64,000 bases of DNA from the NCBI RefSeq assembly GCF_003344535.1, contig NZ_QPKS01000001.1, positions 1 through 64,000 of the forward strand, written 5' to 3'. The stretch comes from Exiguobacterium flavidum (lineage in GTDB: Bacteria > Bacillota > Bacilli > Exiguobacteriales > Exiguobacteriaceae). The position numbers and the translations under genes are program-made. Positions 26,921-33,543 of the stretch are shown here, one piece after another (within the stretch, counting starts at the first letter, position 1; every line of letters begins with the position of its first letter). The notes under the pieces were generated by a model. That model made no database searches and was not told the DNA's origin. It was given only the letters and a program-made list of their open reading frames with translations.

Positions 26921-29284
26921 TTATGCCGCTTCGTCCGCCGCCCCCTTATACCGCTTTTTCCATTGAAGACGGAAATAGAGGTACAGGAAGAGGAGCGAGC
27001 CGATCGAGTAGAGGCCGAGCACAGCGTATGCTGAATGCAGGAAGCTTGCCGCGTCCCCCGAGATGATCGTCTTATATCCCGCTACTGAATAGGTCATCGG
27101 GAGAAGCGTGTTGAAAATTTTCAGTTCTGCCGGTACGAGCTCCACCGGGAACGTCCCAGCTGAAGATGTCAGTTGCAAAATCAGCAGCAGTACCGCGATG
27201 AATCGCCCTGGGTTGCCGAACGCCGTCACGAGGAACTGGATCATCAGCAGGAACGTCAGGCTGACGAGGAACGTGAACAGGTAGAAAGTAACCGGCTGTA
27301 CGACCTCGATGCCTAGTCCATGTCGCATCAGTACCGCGACGAGGATCGATTGGATCACACCGACGAGAGCGAGCACGCCGCTCTTAGAGAGGAGCCAGCT
27401 CAGCGTCCGTTTCGGACGGCCGGCCGGGTCGAACATCGGATAGACGATCGACAGCATGAGTGCCCCGACGTAGAGACCGAGTGAGATGAAGTAAGGTGCG
27501 AATCCGGTGCCATAGTTCGGCACTTTCGTCACCGGTGCGTCGACGACTTTCACCGGTTTAGCGAACATCTCCTTCGTCGCATCCGTCGTCTTCAGCGTCG
27601 ATTCATCGGCTCCTTCGACCAGCTTAGTAGCGAGGGTCGACGCACCGCCCTCGAGCTTCGTCAAACCGGAATCAAGACGCTTCGTCCCTGAAGCGACATC
27701 TTGTGCTCCGTCAGCCAACTTGCCTGCCCCGGCATCGACTTGTTCCGTCGCCTGAGCGAGCTTGCTGTTGCCGTCTGATACTTCATTTGCGCCGTCAGCG
27801 AGCTTCGCACTGCCATTCGACGCCTCGTTCAATCCGGAAGAAAGCTGGTTCGCTCCATCTGCAAGCTGAAGAGTCGCTCCGCTCGCCTTGCCGAGACCAG
27901 AAGCAAGCTCCCCGCTGCCGGATTCGAGTTTCGTCACACCAGAGACGAGTTCATCCGCTCCGGCGAGCAGACGGTCCGTTCCGGCAGATGCACTTTTCGC
28001 GCCCGCATCGACCTGCTTTGCGCCGCCGGCGAGCTGCCCGGCACCATCCGCCAGTTGACCTGCTCCGACATCGAGTTGACCGGCAGCGACAGCGAGCTGT
28101 CCAAGTGCACTCGACAACTTTTCGTTCCCTTGATCAAGTTGTCCGGCAATCGCCTGCAGGATGGCCGGATCGACCGGTTCTCCTTTTTTGATCAGCGCGT
28201 CAAGTTGCGCAGCCAACGCTTTCCGGTTATTCGCGACCTCTGTCTCGACAGCCGCGAGTCCTCCGGACAACTGGTGGTTCCCCGCCTGAAGCTTGAGTGC
28301 ACCATCCTTCAAATTAGCGGCACCTTGTGCTACACCACTCGTCCCTTCCGTGAGTTGTGCCTGCCCTTTCGCGAGCGTTGCAATCCCGTCGCGGAGCTGT
28401 GTCGCGCCGCCTTTCGCGGTCGAAAGTCCGTCGTTCAGTCGCGCAGCACCTGAATTCAATGATTCCTGCCCGGCTGCGAGCTGGCCAAGTCCTCCGGAAA
28501 GGGACTGTGAACCGTCAGACAGCTTACCAAGTCCATCAGACAGCTCGCCTGATTTTTGCGCAAGCGTCGATGAACCGGTGGCCAGTGCCTCTGCCCCTGA
28601 TTTCATCTCCGATGTCCCTGACTTCATCTCTTGTTGTTTCGAGGCAAGCAACGATGCGCCTGCCGACAGTTCGTTCGTCCCTTCCTTTGCAGCTGACAGA
28701 CCGTCAGACAACTCACCCGCACCTTCTCCCGCTTTCGCAAGACCTTCAGATGCCTTGTTGATGCCTTCGAACATCGCGTCTGCATACGTCTTCGTGATTT
28801 CAGAAGCGACTTCCGATTTCACACGATCGACTGCCGTTCCACCGATTTGTCCGGCGAGGAAGTTGAAGCTTTCGTTCGGAAGGAAGTACATCTCGAGCTT
28901 TTCAGGATTTTCGTCAAGTAAAGTCGTCGCCTTCTTCGAGAACGACTTCGGAATTTCGACCGCGATATAGTAGTCGTGATTCTTCAGTCCATCGACCGCC
29001 TCTTTCTTCGAGACGAAATGGAAATCGAATTGATCCGATTTCTTCAGCTTCGTACTGAGCTCTCCTCCGATATCGAGCGGCGTGCCTTCCATTTCCGCAC
29101 CCTCGTCTTCATTGACGATCGCGACAGGCAGATGCTCCATCTTTCCGTATGGATCCCAAAACGCCCAGAGAAACATCCCTGCATACAGCAAAGGAATGAA
29201 TGCGACCGCGATGATCGGAACGAGCAGACGCCTGTTCGACAGGATCGCCTTCATCTCCGCCTTCAATAGTTGTAATCCGTTCAT
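26921..29284 (-). CDS. YhgE/Pip-family membrane protein
   Basis: 787 residues. It has an N-terminal membrane helix (RRLLVPIIAVAFIPLLYAGMFLWAF), an extracellular region starting DPYGKMEHLPVAIVNEDEG, then about 350 residues of short degenerate repeats (L-x-x-G-x-x-x-L-x-x-G, such as LADGAGQLAGGAKQVDAGAKS), and five or so C-terminal helices of ABC-2-permease type. The family includes the phage infection protein Pip and ESX/T7SS-associated components. A dyad lies in the promoter. No secretion-system genes are nearby. Confidence 0.9.
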   Translation of the reverse strand: MNGLQLLKAEMKAILSNRRLLVPIIAVAFIPLLYAGMFLWAFWDPYGKMEHLPVAIVNEDEGAEMEGTPLDIGGELSTKLKKSDQFDFHFVSKKEAVDGLKNHDYYIAVEIPKSFSKKATTLLDENPEKLEMYFLPNESFNFLAGQIGGTAVDRVKSEVASEITKTYADAMFEGINKASEGLAKAGEGAGELSDGLSAAKEGTNELSAGASLLASKQQEMKSGTSEMKSGAEALATGSSTLAQKSGELSDGLGKLSDGSQSLSGGLGQLAAGQESLNSGAARLNDGLSTAKGGATQLRDGIATLAKGQAQLTEGTSGVAQGAANLKDGALKLQAGNHQLSGGLAAVETEVANNRKALAAQLDALIKKGEPVDPAILQAIAGQLDQGNEKLSSALGQLAVAAGQLDVGAGQLADGAGQLAGGAKQVDAGAKSASAGTDRLLAGADELVSGVTKLESGSGELASGLGKASGATLQLADGANQLSSGLNEASNGSAKLADGANEVSDGNSKLAQATEQVDAGAGKLADGAQDVASGTKRLDSGLTKLEGGASTLATKLVEGADESTLKTTDATKEMFAKPVKVVDAPVTKVPNYGTGFAPYFISLGLYVGALMLSIVYPMFDPAGRPKRTLSWLLSKSGVLALVGVIQSILVAVLMRHGLGIEVVQPVTFYLFTFLVSLTFLLMIQFLVTAFGNPGRFIAVLLLILQLTSSAGTFPVELVPAELKIFNTLLPMTYSVAGYKTIISGDAASFLHSAYAVLGLYSIGSLLFLYLYFRLQWKKRYKGAADEAA

Positions 29285-29308
29285 CCTTACCATCCTTCTT
29301 TCCAAATT

Positions 29309-29333
29309 ATGACCAAAAAACTAAATTGGTCAT
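29309..29333 (-). promoter_or_regulatory. candidate operator dyad upstream of YhgE-like gene
   Basis: ATGACCAA (29309-29316) and TTGGTCAT (29326-29333) form an 8-bp inverted repeat with a 9-bp spacer, 25-50 bp before the start codon. The shape suits a TetR-type repressor; none is adjacent. Confidence 0.5.
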
Positions 29334-29396
29334 TTATTCTTATGTCATCTTACCTATCTTTGTTAACAAACGCAACAGTAAAGATGAAATAAAAAA

Positions 29397-29418
29397 ACCT
29401 CCGCTTTCGCGAAGGTTG
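29397..29418 (-). terminator. Rho-independent terminator
   Basis: AACCTTCGC-GAAA-GCGGAGGTT stem followed by seven T on the minus strand, just after the 144-residue gene. Confidence 0.82.
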
Positions 29419-29430
29419 GAAAGTCAAGGC

Positions 29431-29865
29431 TCAGATGACGATGATGTGGGATTCGAGCGCTCTACAGGTTCTTCTGATGGTCGGGAGGAAGTCAGTCCGC
29501 TTTGAGATGCCGCCTTCGACCTGGAAACGGTCGCCGCCGTGTTCGAGCTGGATCGCTGTCAAGACCGTGACGAGCTCAATGAACCACTTCGAGATCAAAT
29601 CGACGACTTGTTCGTCAAACGCAGCTGCTCCGTAGACATCGTAACCGTTGTTGCATGTCTGATTAGGGAAAGCCTCCTTGAACCGTTTGATCAGCGTGTC
29701 GGTCGTCGGGATGTGATGGACTCCAAAGGCGAGTCGGCTCCACTCGTCGGTCTCTGTTCGAGCCACCTCATTTACGATCAGCTTAGGGCTACTTCCGATA
29801 TCGAGCACCCAACTCGTCTTTTTTCGTTGGCCAGTGGAAGTGATCGTTCGCATGATACAGTCCAT
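29431..29865 (-). CDS. hypothetical protein, about 144 residues
   Basis: Starts MDCIMRTITSTGQRKKTSWVLDIG. No signal or membrane segment and no family recognised. ATG 29853 (MRTITS) is an alternative start. A cre-like sequence lies 12 bp upstream, suggesting carbon-catabolite control. Confidence 0.65.
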   Translation of the reverse strand: MDCIMRTITSTGQRKKTSWVLDIGSSPKLIVNEVARTETDEWSRLAFGVHHIPTTDTLIKRFKEAFPNQTCNNGYDVYGAAAFDEQVVDLISKWFIELVTVLTAIQLEHGGDRFQVEGGISKRTDFLPTIRRTCRALESHIIVI

Positions 29866-29876
29866 CTCCTTTTCCT

Positions 29877-29890
29877 TGTAAGCGTTTACC
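29877..29890. promoter_or_regulatory. cre-like CcpA site
   Basis: TGTAAGCGTTTACC matches the catabolite-response pattern TGWAARCGNTWNCW at all but the last position, just upstream of the 144-residue gene. Confidence 0.6.
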
Positions 29891-29965
29891 TGATTTCATT
29901 TTACTTGCCCCCGCTTTTTCCTGACAAGGGCTTTCTCGAGATTGTTCGAACCGGGCAGAGATTTT

Positions 29966-30652
29966 TCATTGATTCGTAGTTTTCTCATTATGCACGAATG
30001 TCGGCAACAGGTCGAGCAGGGCATGCAGAAGCATCAGCGGCCAGAGGATCTGCAACTTCACATAAAGGAAACCAAAACCGATCCCCATCGCCCCAGTAAC
30101 GAAAATTGCAGACTTCCCTTGGTAGGCATGGGCCATTCCAAAAACGATCCCCATCAGGATCAGATGAATCGCAGAGGGCGCCGGCAAAAGCAAAGGTGCG
30201 GCGTAGAGCCAAAATCCCCTGTAGATCGCTTCCTCTGTCACTCCGGCTGTCCAGGCGACGGCACGCCACGAACGACGTTCGTCTTCGTTTCGAGGAAGCA
30301 ATGCCCTCTCCGCTTCGGAGGAGAAGAGCGGGCGCAACATTTTTTTGATCCGATCAGATTTTCGCGACCTGATGAACAGGAAATAGAGCAGGATATTCGC
30401 TCCCATCACACAGCCGAACGTCAGCAAGTCCGTCTCCGTGCTCCAAAAGACGAGGCCAAGCTCCGCCGGACGTGTGCCGAACAGGAGTGACGTCAGAACG
30501 ACACCGAACATGAGGATCCAACTCGATTTGACCATCTCAAGATAGAGCTGCGGGCGGCCGATCCGGATGAGCTCAGGCATCATGACACGGCTGGACAGGT
30601 ATGGCAACGCAGCGAGGATGAGCAGGATGAGCCCATAGATCGCCTTTTCCAT
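29966..30652 (-). CDS. CPBP-family intramembrane metalloprotease
   Basis: 228 residues, six or so hydrophobic helices. The CPBP/Abi motifs are present: EEAIYRGFWLYA (Glu-Glu-x3-Arg), FGMAHAYQG (His) and LLHALLDLLP (His/Asp). These membrane proteases (relatives of CAAX processing enzymes) often serve in bacteriocin immunity or prenyl processing; the role here is unknown. ATG 30652 follows GGAGGTGCGAC. Divergent from the lytic transglycosylase gene. Confidence 0.85.
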   Translation of the reverse strand: MEKAIYGLILLILAALPYLSSRVMMPELIRIGRPQLYLEMVKSSWILMFGVVLTSLLFGTRPAELGLVFWSTETDLLTFGCVMGANILLYFLFIRSRKSDRIKKMLRPLFSSEAERALLPRNEDERRSWRAVAWTAGVTEEAIYRGFWLYAAPLLLPAPSAIHLILMGIVFGMAHAYQGKSAIFVTGAMGIGFGFLYVKLQILWPLMLLHALLDLLPTFVHNEKTTNQ

Positions 30653-30672
30653 GTCGCACCTCCTCATATTTC

Positions 30673-30700
30673 TTGCTTCAAGGCTATCTCTAAATATGAT
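30673..30700 (+). promoter_or_regulatory. sigma-A-type promoter of the transglycosylase gene
   Basis: TTGCTT (30673-30678), 16-bp spacer, TATGAT (30695-30700). Confidence 0.6.
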
Positions 30701-30734
30701 ACCATTCAGTGGAATGATAGTTGAGGAGGATTTT

Positions 30735-31418
30735 ATGCGAAAAGCTCTATTCATCAGCAGTTTGCTGCTACTCTTCCTCGTGGCGTCCATGTTGTATTGG
30801 TCGAATCGTGACCGTGTCCAAAATGAGCTCTACCGGAACTACTACGGGGCGAACGGAATCCCATCCGCTCACATGCCGGTCTATAAGGAAGCAGCGGAGG
30901 CATACGACGTCGATTGGCGCCTGCTCGCGTCGATCCATCGTGTCGAGACGATCTTCTCGAAATCCTCTAACATGGAATCTTCGGTCGGTGCGCTCGGACC
31001 CTTCCAGTTCATGCCGAAGACATGGGTCGGATGGAAGTATGAAGGCGGTTCTTCGCTCGGCGACATCGAAAAGAATGGGATCGATTTGACGGATCCTTCT
31101 CTGATCGAGAAGTACGGCGGTCTTGGCACGGATGCGAATGCTGACGGAAAAGCCGATCCGCTCGATCTTGAGGACAGCGCACATACGGCGGCAAAATATT
31201 TGCGGCAACACGATGTCAGGACCACCTCCGAGGTCGGTACGCTCGAACAGGCTCTCTACGAATACAACCGCAGCAATCAATATGTCGACGACGTACTGAA
31301 TCAATACGATCTGTATAAGCAGAAGGTCGTGAGCGTCGACGAGACAGACGTCCCTCTCGCGAAGATGCCGATTCATATGATGATCCAATTGAGCGAAAGA
31401 TTGACGAGGAACGAGTGA
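30735..31418 (+). CDS. membrane-anchored lytic transglycosylase-like protein
   Basis: 227 residues. An N-terminal anchor (KALFISSLLLLFLVASMLYW) is followed by a lysozyme-like SLT domain: catalytic Glu in ASIHRVETIFSKS, then GALGPFQFMPKTWVGW and ALYEYNRSNQYVDDVL. It would cleave peptidoglycan glycan strands at the cell surface. TTGAGGAGG precedes ATG 30735. The stop codon at 31416-31418 coincides with the right end of a TnpB element, which may have supplied the stop. Confidence 0.85.
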   Translation: MRKALFISSLLLLFLVASMLYWSNRDRVQNELYRNYYGANGIPSAHMPVYKEAAEAYDVDWRLLASIHRVETIFSKSSNMESSVGALGPFQFMPKTWVGWKYEGGSSLGDIEKNGIDLTDPSLIEKYGGLGTDANADGKADPLDLEDSAHTAAKYLRQHDVRTTSEVGTLEQALYEYNRSNQYVDDVLNQYDLYKQKVVSVDETDVPLAKMPIHMMIQLSERLTRNE

Positions 31419-31535
31419 ACTACTCACCACTTTTTTGCTTCGCAAATGGAAGTGGGAACTTCTTGGGAAGACCGTGCTTCTGCCAGCCACGATTATTGAC
31501 CAAGCTCGCCGGGCAGTCCCTGCCGTGAAGGGCCG
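31419..31535 (-). ncRNA. candidate omega RNA / right end, copy 1
   Basis: Region 3' of tnpB, conserved with copy 2. It ends in a hairpin with outer stem CCACTT/AAGTGG (31450-31455 and 31427-31432 on the plus strand) and inner TTTGC-GAA-GCAAA. In TnpB systems this right-end RNA is the guide scaffold; the guide would continue into the flank 3' of GTGAGTAGTT. Confidence 0.6.
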
Positions 31536-32627
31536 TCAGTCGGCAAGCATCAACAGGTTGATGCTGGCATTGATGTCACGGTCATGATGCGCGCCGCAGG
31601 TACACGCCCATTCCCGGACGTTCAGCTTCTTCTTCTCGCCCTTTTCTCCGCACGAAGAACACGTCTGCGTCGACGCGAACCATTGGTCGGCCTTGATGAG
31701 CGTCCGGCCGTAGAACGTGGACTTGTATTCCAGCTTTCGGACGAACTCGTACCAGCCCACGTCTCCGACGGACTTGGCCAGCCGGTGGTTTTTCATCATG
31801 TTCTTCGATATCAGCGTCTCGACGACGATGACTTGGTTCTCGTCAACGATTCGTCGCGACGTCTGATGCAGGAAGTCGAGGCGCTGGTTCTTGACCTTCT
31901 GATGCCTCTTGGCGAGGATGATCCGTGCCTTCTCGCGGTTCTTGCTGCCGATCTTCTTGCGGGACAATGCTCTCTGCGCTTTCTTGATCTTCTCTTCTGA
32001 TTTACGAAGAAAACGAGGGTTCGGGATCTTCTCCGAGACCTTCTCATCGTTCGTCATGACAGCGAAGTGCTCGAGACCGAGGTCGATCCCGATCTTGTGC
32101 TGTGCGGGAACCCACTTCTCTTCAGGCTGATTGACAAGGATCGAGATGAAGAACTTGCCCGTCTTCGTCATCGACACGGTCGCGGACTTGATTCGGCCAT
32201 CGAATTTCCGATGTTGCTTCAATCGGACGAATCCAATCTTCGGGAGCCGGACCTTGCCGCCCTCTATACGAACGGTTCCATTCTGATTGTTCGTCGTGTA
32301 GGAGGGGCGGTCCTTGTGCTTCGACTTGAACTTCGGGAATCCGATCGACGTGTCGCGGAAGAAGTTGGCGTACGCCTTGTTCAAGTCCATCTGGGCGTTG
32401 GCGAGGGCGAGGCTGTCCACCTCTTTCAGGAAAGGGAATTCCGGCTTGTATTTTGCGGGGGTCGGGAGTTTCTGCTTCGCGCCAGGATTCAGTTTCGATT
32501 CTTCGTACAGACGGATCCGTTCTTCGAGCATCTTGTTGTAGACGAAGCGCACGCAACCGAACGTTTTCAGGAAATAGTCGCGTTGCGATTTCGTCGGGTA
32601 CAGCCGAAAGTGGTATCCCTTCAGCAC
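31536..32627 (-). CDS. tnpB: TnpB RNA-guided nuclease, copy 1
   Basis: About 363 residues, full length. The RuvC residues are present: Asp in KIGIDLGLEHFAVM, Glu in VIVVETLISKNM and Asp in HHDRDINASINLL, with the zinc ribbon CSSCGEKG...CTCGAHH. TnpB uses a right-end-derived omega RNA to cleave DNA beside a short motif, which helps the element persist. GTG 32627 is chosen because GAGGAG is 8 nt upstream, exactly as for the TTG start of copy 2. Confidence 0.92.
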   Translation of the reverse strand: MLKGYHFRLYPTKSQRDYFLKTFGCVRFVYNKMLEERIRLYEESKLNPGAKQKLPTPAKYKPEFPFLKEVDSLALANAQMDLNKAYANFFRDTSIGFPKFKSKHKDRPSYTTNNQNGTVRIEGGKVRLPKIGFVRLKQHRKFDGRIKSATVSMTKTGKFFISILVNQPEEKWVPAQHKIGIDLGLEHFAVMTNDEKVSEKIPNPRFLRKSEEKIKKAQRALSRKKIGSKNREKARIILAKRHQKVKNQRLDFLHQTSRRIVDENQVIVVETLISKNMMKNHRLAKSVGDVGWYEFVRKLEYKSTFYGRTLIKADQWFASTQTCSSCGEKGEKKKLNVREWACTCGAHHDRDINASINLLMLAD

Positions 32628-32637
32628 GAAGGTCACT

Positions 32638-32683
32638 CCTCTCCTTGTTTGTTTAATGTGTTGTTTGATGGCATCGTTGTCAC
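32638..32683 (-). pseudogene. 3' scrap of tnpA, copy 1
   Basis: The stretch encodes DAIKQHIK and is colinear with the last codons of the tnpA remnant in copy 2. About 280 bp more of tnpA is missing than in copy 2. Confidence 0.65.
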
Positions 32684-32792
32684 TTTACTTCTATGAACGA
32701 CCACCAGAACAAGATGGATGGCTCAGAAGGGAGACGGAATACTCGTTTGGATCGGTTTCACGGATACACCGTTACTTTGAATCGTTATACTG

Positions 32793-32821
32793 ATTACATC
32801 GAACATTTGTTCTATTTTCAA
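32793..32821 (-). promoter_or_regulatory. element promoter with LexA-type SOS box, copy 1
   Basis: Minus strand: TTGAAA (32816-32821), 17-bp spacer, TGTAAT (32793-32798). GAACATTTGTTC (32801-32812) occupies the spacer and fits the Bacillus LexA core GAAC-N4-GTTC. Confidence 0.6.
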
Positions 32822-32834
32822 GAATGGGATTCAT

Positions 32835-32879
32835 CTCCCACCTACACTGGGCTTCGCCCCGAGCGTTGAGAGGTGGGAG
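32835..32879 (-). repeat. left-end hairpin, copy 1
   Basis: CTCCCACCT (32835-32843) pairs with AGGTGGGAG (32871-32879), with an inner GGGC-TTC-GCCC hairpin. A related but worn structure lies in copy 2 at 39697-39741. Confidence 0.65.
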
Positions 32880-32897
32880 AATTCTCGCCTAGTTTAG

Positions 32898-32903
32898 TTA
32901 AAT
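32898..32903 (-). other. candidate target/TAM motif, copy 1
   Basis: ATTTAA on the minus strand lies at the same distance from the shared CGAGAATTC as in copy 2, so it may be the site beside which the element inserted and the motif TnpB recognises. Confidence 0.4.
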
Positions 32904-32917
32904 AAGGAGGAAGATCG

Positions 32918-33499
32918 ATGCAACATCCTAACCCATCAGAAGTCGAAATCGAAGAGACACGCATCGAGGTGGACACGGTCTTCGACAAATCCCGGACGAA
33001 ACGCTACTTGCGGAGTTACGTCTTCACGGATATCATGGACGGCACACATGTCGCGGCGATGATCTATACCCCTCGCACCTCTGATGCCTTCTTGTCAGGG
33101 ACGACGACTCAGCGTGCCTACAACCTGCTCAAAAAGCATGTCGATAAGCCGATTGCACGCTATGACATCATCAGCCTGATGCCCGATTTGGCAGCGAGTG
33201 ATGACTTGCCGTTCGCCCAGGCCAAGTTCGATGAAACCAATTTCCACTACGTCGCAAGCGTCCTTGAGGACGTCAAGGCGCATGGCGGAATCGTCCTGTG
33301 CGGCTGGGGTTCGCCCGGTCGCCTGATGCACCACCTGCCGCAGTACGAAGAGTTGTTCGCGAAGTACGCAGACATCCTGTTCTGCACCGGTGTCACAGCT
33401 AAAGGTGAACCGAACCACCTGCGCCTCTCGATCGAGGACAGTCCGATGATCACCTATGCCGAACTCAATGCAAAAGCAAAAAAGCTGCGCAGGCACTAA
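32918..33499 (+). CDS. DUF1643-family protein
   Basis: 193 residues. The DUF1643 landmarks are present: NLLKKHV, IVLCGWGSPG and CTGVTAKGEPNHLRLS. Function unknown. AAGGAGGAAG precedes ATG 32918. The copy 1 TnpB element lies immediately upstream and probably separates the gene from its old promoter. Confidence 0.8.
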   Translation: MQHPNPSEVEIEETRIEVDTVFDKSRTKRYLRSYVFTDIMDGTHVAAMIYTPRTSDAFLSGTTTQRAYNLLKKHVDKPIARYDIISLMPDLAASDDLPFAQAKFDETNFHYVASVLEDVKAHGGIVLCGWGSPGRLMHHLPQYEELFAKYADILFCTGVTAKGEPNHLRLSIEDSPMITYAELNAKAKKLRRH

Positions 33500-33540
33500 A
33501 AGCAGCCGCATCCCGAGACAAGGGACCGCGGCTGCTTTTT
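33498..33540. terminator. bidirectional terminator
   Basis: 12-bp stem (33498-33509 with 33528-33539) with A and T runs, between convergent genes. Confidence 0.88.
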
Positions 33541-33543
33541 TGT

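Larger units (their letters stand above)
31418..32897 (-). mobile_element. IS200/IS605-type TnpB element, copy 1
   Basis: Minus-strand element. On the right side it has a conserved end (…GTGAGTAGTT) reaching the transglycosylase stop codon; on the left side a hairpin (32835-32879), a promoter with an SOS-like box, a scrap of tnpA, and intact tnpB. Left and right ends match copy 2 (39680-41427). Ends are inferred from that match, with ATTTAA (plus-strand TTAAAT, 32898-32903) as the flanking motif. Confidence 0.75.

Noticed and set aside
27650-28780. DNA-level tandem repeat array within the YhgE-like gene
   Set aside because: The repeats are at protein level and highly degenerate in DNA; no exact tandem units seen.
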